From Pseudomonas sp. R28(2017) (GTDB lineage: Bacteria > Pseudomonadota > Gammaproteobacteria > Pseudomonadales > Pseudomonadaceae): a stretch of 64,000 bases of DNA. Within the stretch, counting starts at the first letter, position 1; every line of letters begins with the position of its first letter. The notes beneath the pieces are model-generated. The model was not told the DNA's origin, did not search any database, and saw only the letters and a program-made list of their open reading frames with translations. The stretch spans positions 186,001 through 250,000 of the forward strand of contig NZ_NEHW01000005.1 of assembly GCF_002112505.1 (NCBI RefSeq). Reading direction: 5' to 3'. This document shows, one piece after another, positions 18,371-29,431 of the stretch. The position numbers and the translations under genes are program-made.

Positions 18371-18903
18371 GGCTTGTTGAAGATCCTTTTATAGGCGTCC
18401 ACTTTCGCCTGGCCATGCAAATGACCGATCTTCAGAGACTTGGCTTGTGCGCGCTGCAAGAAGTCGTCTGTCTGCCCTACCACCCGCGCCGGGTTGCCTG
18501 CAACAATCGCGCCGTCCGCGACTGACCGGGTAACCACCGCATTGGCGCCGACAATGCAATTATTACCGATATTGACGTTGGGCAGAATCAATGCCCCCAT
18601 GCCGATGAAGACATTGTTACCCACAGTAATTTCACCGGCCAATTCCAGGTCTGGTATCTCAGCCCTGAACGGCAAGGTGGCCCCATCATGGCACACGAAA
18701 TGTGCGTTGATACTGATGAAGACATTGTCGCCCAAGGTCACCAGATAAGGCTCGGAGCTAAACATGGCGTAGCTCGAACCATAGATGGTAACGCGCCCTT
18801 TCATATTCACCCCAATGCGTCGGGCATAGGCGCTTGGATCGTAGGCTGCATAGAACCTCCGAAACGGTACAGTGAATACCTTGGAAAGTCTGCCAAGCCC
18901 CAT
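18367..18903 (-). CDS. Hexapeptide-repeat acyltransferase
   Basis: A 178-residue left-handed beta-helix transferase. The repeats run from about residue 35 ([16 protein letters not shown]) through [20 protein letters not shown] and [17 protein letters not shown], ending in the loop [12 protein letters not shown] typical of O-acetyltransferases of the NodL/LacA/WbbJ group. It probably acetylates a sugar of the O-unit in the cytoplasm. One base separates it from the preceding glycosyltransferase gene and it overlaps the next by four, so all belong to one operon. Confidence 0.87.
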   Translation of the reverse strand: MGLGRLSKVFTVPFRRFYAAYDPSAYARRIGVNMKGRVTIYGSSYAMFSSEPYLVTLGDNVFISINAHFVCHDGATLPFRAEIPDLELAGEITVGNNVFIGMGALILPNVNIGNNCIVGANAVVTRSVADGAIVAGNPARVVGQTDDFLQRAQAKSLKIGHLHGQAKVDAYKRIFNKP

Positions 18904-18904
18904 C

Positions 18905-20098
18905 TCAAGCTCCTACTTCTTGCATGAATTCAGCCACCTGCGGCCGATAATTGTCATAATGGAAGGTCTTCGATTCAAACGCCTGCTGCTTCATGGTGTC
19001 GATCTCGGCACGCGTCATCCCCAAAAGTGTCTCTATCACCCTGAGCTCGTCGCCAGGCTTGGCGAGCACCACGCCGGCGCTGTCGGCAAAAGACTCCAGG
19101 CTGGGCATCTGGTTGGAAACGACCGGCGTCCCTGCACTGATCGATTCGGCCAGCTTGGACGGGAACCCGGCAAGCGTGACGCGAGTACGGTCACGGAAAA
19201 AAATGCTGAAATCACTGCCGGCTATGCAGTCCAACACCTGGTGGTTAGGCTTGCGCCCATGAAATTCCACGCACGCCAGCATCTCACGCAACATCTGTTC
19301 GTGCTCCGGGAACACCCTCAGGTAGTCGGTTTGGGTAATACCGTACACATCGAACCTGAACGCGCTGCCTTTACGGTGCAAGGCATGGAACAGTTGGATG
19401 CAAGTATCCAGCCGCTCCTTCAGGTTGGTACGGGAGCGGTTGACCTTATGTACATCAAACGGCGAACCCACGTAGATGAATCGCACGGCACGCTCTTCGG
19501 CTATCAATGGCGGTGCCTTGAAGCGGTTGCCATCGAACAGCGTGGGTAATTCCACGGTCGCCTTTCCCCGACGCTGGTAAAAATCCGTCAGGTAGCGACT
19601 GGTGGTAATGACCCCTTGGCTACGAGGGTGCACGACATGCATACGCAAGGTGGTGTCGACATACTTGATCAGGCGATAGGAAAGGCTGCCACCCGTGGCG
19701 TCGTACCACTCTGTCGCATCAGCCAAGGCTTTGATATCCAGGCGGCGGCAGGCCTGCTGGATTCGCAGGCTGGCCACTGCCGGATAGTTGTAGCAAATCG
19801 CTGCCACCGGTTTTACATCGCGCTCTGCATTGAGCAGATCGACCACCTCAGGCAACCCAACTAGATATTTCAACCATGCCAGGGTCCCGTTTGGGTAGGG
19901 TACTGCCCAGCATTCGAACCCGGAGTGAACGGAGCGCACAGCAGCGGAGCCGACCGGCAATGTGGTGTCGATCCCAATGAAGACCACCTCGTAGTCAAGG
20001 TTGCGCAGGATCTTGCCATTGGCCAGCACCCTCAGCGCCGCAGCATTCCTGTCTGGCAGTTCAAACCCGCCGATGTAGAAAACGGTACCCTTGCTCAT
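18905..20098 (-). CDS. Glycosyltransferase, GT-B fold (family 4-like)
   Basis: A 397-residue protein from ATG at 20098 ([20 protein letters not shown]). The N-terminal half is an acceptor-type Rossmann domain with [14 protein letters not shown]; the C-terminal half shows [30 protein letters not shown], and the donor-site segment [18 protein letters not shown], equivalent to the E-x7-E region of family 4. Located just before the acetyltransferase and polymerase genes, so it likely contributes one linkage of the O-unit. The donor sugar may be GalNAcA supplied by the neighbouring wbpO/wbpP, which is a guess from proximity. Confidence 0.82.
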   Translation of the reverse strand: MSKGTVFYIGGFELPDRNAAALRVLANGKILRNLDYEVVFIGIDTTLPVGSAAVRSVHSGFECWAVPYPNGTLAWLKYLVGLPEVVDLLNAERDVKPVAAICYNYPAVASLRIQQACRRLDIKALADATEWYDATGGSLSYRLIKYVDTTLRMHVVHPRSQGVITTSRYLTDFYQRRGKATVELPTLFDGNRFKAPPLIAEERAVRFIYVGSPFDVHKVNRSRTNLKERLDTCIQLFHALHRKGSAFRFDVYGITQTDYLRVFPEHEQMLREMLACVEFHGRKPNHQVLDCIAGSDFSIFFRDRTRVTLAGFPSKLAESISAGTPVVSNQMPSLESFADSAGVVLAKPGDELRVIETLLGMTRAEIDTMKQQAFESKTFHYDNYRPQVAEFMQEVGA

Positions 20099-20175
20099 AT
20101 CTTCCCAAGCTTCCAATCAGTCCGGCAGCGCCTTTACCCGCTCGCCTGCATCCCTATGCCCTGCAGGCGGCGACT

Positions 20176-21198
20176 TCACATCAGCAAGTTGATGTACCAA
20201 GGCATCGCCTTCTGTATCCCTTCCTTGATATTGAACTGAGGCTCATAGCCCAGGAGGTTGCTGGCCTTGCTGATGTCGGCCTGGGAGTGGCGCACATCCC
20301 CCTCGCGGAATTCTCGGTACAGTGGCGCCTTGGTATAAGGAGCACCATTCTCGCCCAGGGCCTGCGCCAGATAGGCGAAAAGATCGTTGAGCGTCGTCCG
20401 GCCTCCCACGGCGACGTTGAACACCTGATTCTGCGCAGCCAGCTCGCTGGTAGCAGCCAGCAGGTTCATCTGAACCACGTTTTCGATGAAACAGAAGTCA
20501 CGACTGGTTTCTCCATCACCGTTGATATACACATCGGCCTGCTCCAACATTGCGGACGTCCACTTGGGGATTACCGCTGCGTAGGCGCCGTTTGGATCTT
20601 GCCGCTTGCCGAAAACGTTGAAATAGCGCAAGCCGATGGACTGGAAACCGTAGGTACGGGCAAACACTTCAGCGTAAAGCTCGTTCACGTATTTAGTCAC
20701 CGCATAGGGTGACAATGGCTTGCCAATACGGTCTTCGACCTTCGGCAACCCTGGATGGTCACCGTAGGTAGAACTGCTCGCGGCGTAGGTGAAGCTTTTT
20801 ACCTGCGCATCCCGAGCGGCGACGAGCATGTTCAGAAAGCCGTCGATGTTGGTGGCATTGGTCGTAATAGGGTCATTGATCGACCGCGGCACCGAACCCA
20901 GAGCAGCTTGGTGCAATACATAATCGACCCCCTCGCAAGCCGTGTGGCAGTCCTGCAAGTTGCGAATATCACCTTCGATGAAATCGAAGGCTGCCCACTG
21001 TTCGGCGGTGACGTGCTGCTTCACCTCATCCAGATTGTGCTGATGACCGGTGGCAAAGTTGTCCAACCCTCTTACCCGCTGCCCCAGAAGGAGCAGGGTT
21101 TCCAGCAGATTGGAACCGATGAAGCCGGCGACGCCAGTGATCAGCCAGGTCCGTGGCGTCAATGGCAATTCAGAGACGAGCGTCTGGTAAGCACTCAT
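20176..21198 (-). CDS. wbpP: UDP-GlcNAc / UDP-GlcNAcA C4-epimerase, WbpP/TviC type
   Basis: A 340-residue extended SDR, the length of P. aeruginosa WbpP. WbpP interconverts UDP-GlcNAc and UDP-GalNAc. The N terminus [20 protein letters not shown] is typical of the WbpP/TviC group, followed by [32 protein letters not shown], and an intact [15 protein letters not shown] at 21198 is preceded by AAAGGTG, so it is preferred over an upstream in-frame ATG. Adjacent to wbpO on the same strand, as in P. aeruginosa O6, where the pair supplies UDP-GalNAcA. Confidence 0.95.
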   Translation of the reverse strand: MSAYQTLVSELPLTPRTWLITGVAGFIGSNLLETLLLLGQRVRGLDNFATGHQHNLDEVKQHVTAEQWAAFDFIEGDIRNLQDCHTACEGVDYVLHQAALGSVPRSINDPITTNATNIDGFLNMLVAARDAQVKSFTYAASSSTYGDHPGLPKVEDRIGKPLSPYAVTKYVNELYAEVFARTYGFQSIGLRYFNVFGKRQDPNGAYAAVIPKWTSAMLEQADVYINGDGETSRDFCFIENVVQMNLLAATSELAAQNQVFNVAVGGRTTLNDLFAYLAQALGENGAPYTKAPLYREFREGDVRHSQADISKASNLLGYEPQFNIKEGIQKAMPWYINLLM

Positions 21199-21255
21199 GT
21201 AGGCACCTTTAATTGATATCAATCGAGCAACTGAAAACGACGAGCGCGCACCAAA

Positions 21256-22533
<1,278 letters not shown>

Positions 22534-22748
22534 GTTCATTCCAAGATGTTTTACGAATCCAAGCAGGACGGTATCCAGGCAAGCCGGGTCACGTCCGACA
22601 ACAACTCCCAGCACATCGAATTTTGTAACGACATGTAATTGGCGAGTTATAATTCGGTTGGTTAATTCACCCGCCACTGCGCAAGCGGAAGCTCGTTCAC
22701 AAACAGGCAGGCCATGTCATGTATCAGAGTGCAGCAGGATTTCACGGT

Positions 22749-22775
22749 AGCCGGCATTAACGGGTAATACCGGCT
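22749..22775 (-). terminator. Hairpin between wzz and wbpO
   Basis: AGCCGG-x-ATTA (22749-22759) pairs with TAAT-x-CCGGCT (22765-22775) around a five-base loop, 14 bp after the upstream wzz stop. There is no T run, so it may reduce rather than end transcription into wbpO. Confidence 0.4.
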
Positions 22776-22788
22776 CCAGGCCCTACAC

Positions 22789-24138
22789 TTAAACTTTGGC
22801 GGAAGGCAGCACTTCTGCAGGCAAGATTTGCGCAACTGGCAAAATTTCGCCGCGCAGTGCCTCGTTCTCGCGCATGCGCATGCGCATGGCATGGCGAATG
22901 AGCACGAAGACCATGCCGATCAGCACGCCGATCGCCAGCCCCATGGCAATGATCAGCGACTTCTTGGGGAACACCGCGCGAAGCGGTTCAACTGCAGCTC
23001 TGTCCACGACCACCAGGCGCAGGTCGCTCATGTCAGTGTCGATGCTCAGCAAGCGCCCACGCTCTGCGCGCAAGCCCTCGATATTCTTGAGGAACAGTTC
23101 GTCGTTCTTGCGCTGCTCAAGGGCTTGAATCTTCCGGTTCTGCTCCAGCATCAGCAGTTCCTTGCGAATTTCCGAAACACGCGGAGATACAAAGTCGTCA
23201 GACGATCGATTGCGCAGCGCCTGTTTTTCCGCTTCAAGCGCATCGGTACCCATGAAGTAAAGCGGGATCTGCTGGTTGTTGATTTCGGTACGAATCACAT
23301 TCCCACCACTGTCAGCCTCACTCATCCCCATGGAGGATGGCGTGCTCGGCTTTTTCAGGCCCAGCGTGCGGGCAATCGATATCGCCTCGTTCAGCAACGC
23401 AATCCGATCATCACGACGCTGCTTCAGCTGAACCCTGAGGGCGCGTAGCTCATCATTGAGCTGGGCACGCTTCAGGACATCGTCCTCGCGCAGCACGGCA
23501 ATTCGGCTTTGTTTGTTGGCTTCATAATCGACCCGGACAACGGCCAGCTGACCATCCACTTCCTTGACCCGGTTGTCGATAATGACCTTGAGATCCTGGG
23601 AGATCTGCTCGCGCTCCTTCTGTACTGCATACTGCACCAAGCCGTTGAGTACAGCCTTGCCGTCGACACCGGCAGGATAGCGCATGTCCACGCCGATGAA
23701 CTTCGCCAACAAATTGGTCTTCTTCGGGTCAGGCTGTACGACTTTCAGCGCATTGCGGTTGAAATCCTCAAATGCCTGCTCCTGGGTCCGGCCTGATTCG
23801 AGGTAGGCTGCCTGCAGCTCCTCGTTGGTGCGGAAGTACCCCAGCCGCGTGTCATAGCTGTCGAGCGAAGCTCCCAGCCGGTTGAGCGCTTGCTCCGGCG
23901 GCAGGGTGTAGATGTTGGTGCGGTTCAACGCATCCAGATCATTGATGGCGGCAGTGCGCAACAGCGTGCTGACTTCATATTCTGGCGTGACGAGGAATGC
24001 GTATGCCGCAGCCACCAACCCTGAAGCTGCAACAATGGTGGCGATCTGGGCCTTTTTACGCCAGATCACCTGCAAGAGTGCAAGGAGGTCAACTTCGTCA
24101 CGAACTGAAACGGAGGGAATCGAAGAAATGCTAGTCAC
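22789..24138 (-). CDS. wzz: Wzz-type polysaccharide chain length co-polymerase (first)
   Basis: A 449-residue protein with the Wzz plan: a cytoplasmic N-terminal segment (VRDEVDLLALLQVIWRKK), a first membrane helix (residues about 35-55), a long periplasmic coiled-coil-rich domain, and a C-terminal helix (KKSLIIAMGLAIGVLIGMVF) followed by a basic tail. The periplasmic domain is larger than that of classic Wzz of about 350 residues. GTG at 24138 is proposed as start because no ATG precedes the conserved part closely. It sets the modal length of the O-chain with Wzy. It follows a second wzz gene after 155 bp. Confidence 0.88.
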   Translation of the reverse strand: MTSISSIPSVSVRDEVDLLALLQVIWRKKAQIATIVAASGLVAAAYAFLVTPEYEVSTLLRTAAINDLDALNRTNIYTLPPEQALNRLGASLDSYDTRLGYFRTNEELQAAYLESGRTQEQAFEDFNRNALKVVQPDPKKTNLLAKFIGVDMRYPAGVDGKAVLNGLVQYAVQKEREQISQDLKVIIDNRVKEVDGQLAVVRVDYEANKQSRIAVLREDDVLKRAQLNDELRALRVQLKQRRDDRIALLNEAISIARTLGLKKPSTPSSMGMSEADSGGNVIRTEINNQQIPLYFMGTDALEAEKQALRNRSSDDFVSPRVSEIRKELLMLEQNRKIQALEQRKNDELFLKNIEGLRAERGRLLSIDTDMSDLRLVVVDRAAVEPLRAVFPKKSLIIAMGLAIGVLIGMVFVLIRHAMRMRMRENEALRGEILPVAQILPAEVLPSAKV

Positions 24139-24293
24139 GCTTAAGCCTGCCAGTGAGTGAGTCTCCCCACGGGAAAGGCAAGACAACGCCGGCAATAGAC
24201 AGGCGGAACCCTCCCTGGCCCGAATGGATGGAAGCCGGCATTATGCCATTTCTAGCATTTACTGACCATCGAAACGTGACAGTCAGGTGACCG

Positions 24294-25358
24294 TCACGTC
24301 GCCATGACACGTCCCCGTCGCCACCTACCTGCTTGAATGTCACGCATGACGGCAACAATCCCGCCCAGCACGACACCCAACAAAAGAGACATGGTGACTA
24401 CCAAAACCCTGTTTGGACGGACTGGCCGGTCAGGAGACTCGATTGCCCCATCCTGGCGATATACTGCGATGACTTCAGGGTCGACACGCAACGAGCGATA
24501 GAAACTGATGGATTCCTGGCGTTGACGCAAATCATTGATGAACGGGTCATCCGACTGACGCGCGCGCAGGTTTTCAATTTCCGCTTCCAGCGCCTTGGCA
24601 CCACGCATATAGACCAATGATCCATCCATGCCAGCGGATACTTCGCTGGAAAGGCTATTGGAAATGATCGGCGGCTTCTCAAGCCCAACCGACTCGGCGA
24701 CTTTCAATGCCTCGTTAAGCTGAACCAGTTCATCCTCACGCTGCTTGCGTGCGCTCTCTCGGGCGGCGGTGATCTGCTGCTCAAGGTTATCCGCCCTGAC
24801 AAGTGCATCGGCCCGGGCATCCTTGATCACTTCCCGCTTTGCCCGCTCACCTGCCATTTCAAGATAACGGACGACCCATTGCGCAGCGCTTTGGGAATCG
24901 GGGTTATTGGCAATCACCACAAAGCGATCTGGCGCCTGCTTACTGGCCGGCCCGACCGTCAGTGTTTCCTTGAATTTGTTGTACAGCGCATCCTGCGAGT
25001 CATGACGCTTTTTTTCGGACAGGCTCGGCAGGTAATACGTCCGAAAAAACTCTCGACGCAAGGACTCTGACTGCAGATGGCGAAGATAGACACTGTAGAC
25101 TTCCTTGACCGAGAACGAACTCAAGCCACTACCACCTCCGCGGCCATACTTCAGCTGAGCAATGTCGTTCTGCGAAGGCGGTTGCACGAAGACCTTGGCC
25201 TCGTAGACCGGTGTTGCCAGAAGAACGTAGGCACCGGCGCCTGCCGTTACCAACGCGGCAATGAGGAGGACTAACAGCTTTTGCCGCCAAATACCTTCCA
25301 CCAGCTCGAACAGATCGATTTCATCACTCTCGATCAGGCGTGCATGATCACTCTGCAT
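24294..25358 (-). CDS. wzz: Wzz-type chain length determinant (second)
   Basis: A 354-residue co-polymerase of standard Wzz size. N-terminal DEIDLFELVEGIWRQK leads into helix 1 (LLVLLIAALVTAGAGAYVLL), then the periplasmic domain with VYEAKVFVQPPSQND, a coiled-coil middle, and a Pro-rich segment (SPDRPVRPNR) just before helix 2, a hallmark of Wzz. The tail carries RDIQAGRWRRG. It lies upstream of the longer wzz gene on the same strand. Two different Wzz proteins would allow two O-chain length classes, as known in P. aeruginosa with Wzz1 and Wzz2. Confidence 0.92.
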   Translation of the reverse strand: MQSDHARLIESDEIDLFELVEGIWRQKLLVLLIAALVTAGAGAYVLLATPVYEAKVFVQPPSQNDIAQLKYGRGGGSGLSSFSVKEVYSVYLRHLQSESLRREFFRTYYLPSLSEKKRHDSQDALYNKFKETLTVGPASKQAPDRFVVIANNPDSQSAAQWVVRYLEMAGERAKREVIKDARADALVRADNLEQQITAARESARKQREDELVQLNEALKVAESVGLEKPPIISNSLSSEVSAGMDGSLVYMRGAKALEAEIENLRARQSDDPFINDLRQRQESISFYRSLRVDPEVIAVYRQDGAIESPDRPVRPNRVLVVTMSLLLGVVLGGIVAVMRDIQAGRWRRGRVMAT

Positions 25359-25616
25359 GTGTTCCGATTTTCCTTACTCTGAACGCTCTACTGCGCAGCA
25401 ACATCGGGGGAGCCGAGCGCCGCCTGCAAGCCCTGGCAACCCACAGGCCGCGTACGGGCATGTGTCGCATCAGGTCGGTAGTAGAGGGGATCGGTGCAGA
25501 GAAGTTCCCCGCCTATTGGCGACGGGGAGTGCAAGCGGCCCATATGCAGGGCCGTGGTGACTTCGAGTACAACGCTTGCTAGCAGGCGAATCCGGCTTGC
25601 CTGCCCGCTCCTGAGA

Positions 25617-27605
25617 TTATGGGTCAAGGCGCCGCTGCTGGTAGATCCAGTCGACGATCTCACCATCTGGTGAATACCCGCTGACTGTCTCGCGCAGAAT
25701 CTGGCGCACCCGGGCGAAGTCTTCGGCAGCCACAGCTGCCAGCAATTCAACCAAACGCTCCTTGAGCACATCCCAGGGCAGGTAATCCTCACTGGCACTC
25801 ATGATCATCGGATGCCGCGTGGCCAGGACATTGTCGCCTATCAGCAACTCCTCATACAGCTTTTCGCCAGGCCGCAACCCGGTGAACTCGATGGCGATAT
25901 CGCCCGACGGGTTACGCTCGGAACGAATACTGAAACCGGAAAGGTGAATCATTTTTTCCGCCAGCTCGACGATCCTGACCGGTGCACCCATATCCAACAC
26001 GAACACGTCGCCACCCTGCCCCATGGAGCCAGCCTGGATCACCAACTGAGCGGCCTCAGGAATCGTCATGAAATATCGCGTGATCTTCGGATGGGTAACA
26101 GTCAGGGGCCCGCCCGCCTTGATCTGCTTGTGGAACAGTGGGATCACCGAGCCGGATGAACCCAGCACATTACCGAAGCGCACCATGGTGAAGCGTGTCT
26201 TGTTCACCTGCGAAACATTGCCCCCATCACCGAACAGCACGGGTGCAACTTCACGACTGAGCGCCTGCAAGGTCATTTCCGCCAGACGCTTGGTACTCCC
26301 CATCACGTTTGTCGGGCGTACGGCCTTGTCGGTGGAGATGAGCACGAAGTTCGAGACCCCTGCCTGCACTGCCGCCTGGGCAGTGTGCAATGTGCCAATG
26401 ACATTGTTCAGTACGCCTTCGGCAATGTTGTGCTCAACCATCGGCACGTGCTTGTAAGCCGCTGCGTGATACACAGTATCGACGTGCCAGGCCGTCATGA
26501 TGTCGAGCAACTGTCGCTGATTGCGCACCGACCCCAATATTGGAATGAGCTGCGTCGCCAGCGACTCCCGGGCAATACGTTGCTCAAGCTCGGAAAGTAT
26601 GCTGTACAGATTGAACTCGCTGTGCTCGAACAACAGCAACGTGCGAGGTGCCTGCCCAAGAATCTGCCGGCACAATTCCGAACCGATTGACCCCCCGGCC
26701 CCCGTCACCATGACCGCCTGCTCGACGATGCAATGCTCCAGCAGGTCATGCTGTGCAGGCACGGCATCGCGCCCCAGCAGATCGGCAATATCGACCTCCT
26801 GAATATCATCGACCTTTACCCTGCCGCTCGCCAGGTCCATGAAACCGGGGATACTGCGCACATGCAGCGGAAAACCTTCGAGAAAATTGAGGATTTCACG
26901 ACGCCGGGTACGGCTTGCCGAGGGAATGGCCAAGAGAATCTCCTCTGCCCCGGTAGCATCGATCATCTGTTGCAACCGTTCAGGCTGATAGACCTGCAAG
27001 CCAGAAATCACGCGATCACTGATGCTATGGTCATCGTCAATGAATGCCACCGGGCGCATGGCCCTGTCCATCCGCAGGGCCGTGGCCAGCTGATTGCCCG
27101 CAGCACCCGCACCATAGATGGCCACCTTGGGCAAGCCATTGTCCCGACTGGCGAAAGGCACATGCTGGGCAGCAGCGGCGAACCAGTCACCCAGAAAATA
27201 TTGACGCATTGCCAAGCGCAGACCACCGATCAGGATGAGGCTCAGCCACCAATAGTTGAAGGTGATGGAGCGCGGCACCACATTTTGATGATTGCTGGCC
27301 CAATAGATGATGAAGCCGAGGATCAGCGCCGACAAGGTAACGGCCTTGATGATGGCAATCAACGCATCGTTGCCGAAATAGCGCATGACCGCCCGATACA
27401 AGCCAAATCGAATGAATAACGGAATAGCCACCAAAGGCGCGCAGACGAATAACCACGTGTGATCGATAATCGGATTGGCCAGATCATCGATGCCGAGGCG
27501 TACCACAAATGCCAACCACAAGGCCGCCCATATCAATACGGTATCGGCCACCACCTGTAGCAAGCGCTTATGCCGACGAGGCAGCCCCAGTAATTTTGCG
27601 CGCAC
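25617..27605 (-). CDS. wbpM: Membrane UDP-GlcNAc 4,6-dehydratase, WbpM type (copy 2)
   Basis: A 662-residue near-twin of the protein at 8799-10796, with the same four N-terminal helices, VAIYGAGAAGNQL, GAGGSIGSELCRQI, YHAAAYKHVPMVE and STDKAVRPTNVMGSTKRLAE. Long identical blocks cover most of the catalytic domain, and by eye roughly three quarters of residues match overall. The start is GTG at 27605 with AGGGGG upstream. It stands between the wzz genes and a divergent flippase module, the place a wbpM would have if it ended a separate O-antigen locus reading from ihfB. Both copies keep all visible catalytic motifs, so both may be active. Confidence 0.94.
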   Translation of the reverse strand: MRAKLLGLPRRHKRLLQVVADTVLIWAALWLAFVVRLGIDDLANPIIDHTWLFVCAPLVAIPLFIRFGLYRAVMRYFGNDALIAIIKAVTLSALILGFIIYWASNHQNVVPRSITFNYWWLSLILIGGLRLAMRQYFLGDWFAAAAQHVPFASRDNGLPKVAIYGAGAAGNQLATALRMDRAMRPVAFIDDDHSISDRVISGLQVYQPERLQQMIDATGAEEILLAIPSASRTRRREILNFLEGFPLHVRSIPGFMDLASGRVKVDDIQEVDIADLLGRDAVPAQHDLLEHCIVEQAVMVTGAGGSIGSELCRQILGQAPRTLLLFEHSEFNLYSILSELEQRIARESLATQLIPILGSVRNQRQLLDIMTAWHVDTVYHAAAYKHVPMVEHNIAEGVLNNVIGTLHTAQAAVQAGVSNFVLISTDKAVRPTNVMGSTKRLAEMTLQALSREVAPVLFGDGGNVSQVNKTRFTMVRFGNVLGSSGSVIPLFHKQIKAGGPLTVTHPKITRYFMTIPEAAQLVIQAGSMGQGGDVFVLDMGAPVRIVELAEKMIHLSGFSIRSERNPSGDIAIEFTGLRPGEKLYEELLIGDNVLATRHPMIMSASEDYLPWDVLKERLVELLAAVAAEDFARVRQILRETVSGYSPDGEIVDWIYQQRRLDP

Positions 27606-28057
27606 CTTCCATCCCCCTGAAACCGTTCCTGAATGCTCTGAATCACACGACCATTATCACTTTAGTGCGATTTTTCACTTACTACCTGCAGCACACCACT
27701 CCCTATCTCGTCGATGAGAGCAGGCGAAAAAGCAAATAAATCTCATTAACATCAACCTCTTATTGTTGGTGTGTGTGCAGACAATAGCAATGAGCGCATC
27801 TGGATAATTAACTGTCATCTGTAGGATTTTTCGACAGATATTGGCAACTGAAGAGAACAATCAATAGGCTCCAGCGGGCCACTATAAAGGCAGAAAGGCC
27901 GAATCACTTCAAGCCGCAACGTCAATACAGGCAAAAAAAACGGATGCACCTCTGGCGATCTGAGTGATGACCAATAGCCATCACCGTCAATCGATCGTGG
28001 ACACGATCAGCAAAACCAAACAGAATCCGCCAATTCAATCAGGTAGCAACAAGCGTC
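27606..28057. other. AT-rich divergent intergenic region
   Basis: About 450 bp between the minus-strand wbpM copy 2 and the plus-strand flippase gene. It is clearly richer in A and T than its surroundings and must hold promoters for both directions. GATAAT on the minus strand near 27652 and TATAAA on the plus strand at 27883-27888 are candidate -10 boxes, but neither has a convincing -35 partner. I see no gene in it. Confidence 0.5.
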
Positions 28058-29431
28058 ATGTCGATAGGGAAAGTGAACAACGCGCTGTCATCACCCGTGG
28101 CTGCCAGCATCGCTGCAGTGTTCGGACGCTTTCTGCTATTGGGTTCAGGCGCCCTGACAGGCATCATCATTCCGATGACCATGCCGCAGACGTCAGTCGG
28201 CCTGTTCTTTCTCGCTCAATCCATCATCGCCGCCCTTGCCACGCTAGGCCAGCTCGGTTTGAGCATCACCGCGCCTGCCTGCATTTCCATTGCCCAGGGT
28301 CAGCGTGACAGCGGCAAGGTCAAGCAGGTCATTCGGCGCACCCTGCTCATTGCTCTGGTCTCTACAGTCACGCTGGCTATCGGCTTCAACGTCTTCATGC
28401 ATGTGCTCTCACGCTATGAGGGCGCGGAACTACTGCAACTGCTTCAGCACCTGGCACCTCTGGTATCGGTCAGCATGCTGCTCGCCGCCATGACGACGAT
28501 CCTTTCGGAGCAGCACCGCGCCCTTGGCCATTTTGTCCAGGCCAGCTTCCTGATCACCGGGGCAAGCCTCGCCAGCGCGGCAACCGTTATTCTTGCCTGG
28601 CGCGGCGAATTCCATCTCGATCTCGACATCCTCCTGCTTGCAGGGCTGGTCGGCGCTGGCTGCACGACCTTGCTGGGCGCCTACAGCTTGAGGCACTGGT
28701 ACCGGGCACAGCCTGGCAACAGCCCCATCACGCCAACCTGCTACCGAACACTCCTGCACGAAACGCGCCCCAACGTCACCACCACCGTGGTGCTCTTTGT
28801 CATGTCACAAGCGGACTTGTGGATCATCGCATGGTTTGGAGACACCGCAGGCCTGGCCATTTATGGCTTGGCATCGCGCCTGGCGGCACTCGTGCTCATA
28901 CCATTGGCAGTGATCAACACCGTGGTGGCGCCATCGATCGGTAGAATTTGGGTTCGCGGCAAGAAACGCTACCTGCAACGTGTCCTGGGGGTCGGCGCTG
29001 GTGCAGCAACGATCCTTGGCCTTGCCGGGTATCTTCTGTTCATGCTCAGCGGTAAGTTTGTGCTATCGCACGTGTGGTCCAGCGAGTATGCCGAGGCCTA
29101 TTACATATTCGCCATACTCGGGGTATCGCAACTCACACAGACGTATGCAGGCACTGCTGGGTTCGTACTGATGATGCTGCAGAAGCAGCATGTCGCCATG
29201 CGAATTTCGGTAGCCAGCGGAGTCTGCATGATAGCCGCTGGCCTGGTGGCGATGTGGCTGTATGGAATCATCGGTTTGGCCGTGATATACAGCCTCGGTG
29301 GGGCATGCCAGTCAGTGGCGCAAATTCGTTGCGTCAAGCGAATATTCAATTTGAGCACTACCGCAGATTACAACTCCCTGCGCCGGTTCGTGCGCTTCTA
29401 TTACCGTAAAAAGGTTTCTCATGGACGCTAG
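28058..29431 (+). CDS. Wzx-type polysaccharide flippase (MOP superfamily)
   Basis: A 457-residue polytopic protein with about 12 hydrophobic helices. The start MSIGKVNNALSSP leads into GRFLLLGSGALTGIIIPMTM and SVGLFFLAQSIIAALATLGQLG, typical of polysaccharide-transporter-family flippases, with SQADLWIIAWFGDTAGLAIYG in the middle, the usual central helix pair. It is the first gene of a plus-strand module opposite to the rest of the cluster, overlapping the GT2 gene by 11 bp. It differs in family branch from the MurJ-like flippase at 15.5 kb, so the island encodes two distinct flippases. Confidence 0.85.
   Translation: MSIGKVNNALSSPVAASIAAVFGRFLLLGSGALTGIIIPMTMPQTSVGLFFLAQSIIAALATLGQLGLSITAPACISIAQGQRDSGKVKQVIRRTLLIALVSTVTLAIGFNVFMHVLSRYEGAELLQLLQHLAPLVSVSMLLAAMTTILSEQHRALGHFVQASFLITGASLASAATVILAWRGEFHLDLDILLLAGLVGAGCTTLLGAYSLRHWYRAQPGNSPITPTCYRTLLHETRPNVTTTVVLFVMSQADLWIIAWFGDTAGLAIYGLASRLAALVLIPLAVINTVVAPSIGRIWVRGKKRYLQRVLGVGAGAATILGLAGYLLFMLSGKFVLSHVWSSEYAEAYYIFAILGVSQLTQTYAGTAGFVLMMLQKQHVAMRISVASGVCMIAAGLVAMWLYGIIGLAVIYSLGGACQSVAQIRCVKRIFNLSTTADYNSLRRFVRFYYRKKVSHGR

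Noticed and set aside
22871-22895. CGCATG repeats inside the larger wzz gene as a possible phase-variation tract
   Set aside because: Only about three units, in frame (hexamer), so slippage would not switch the gene off.
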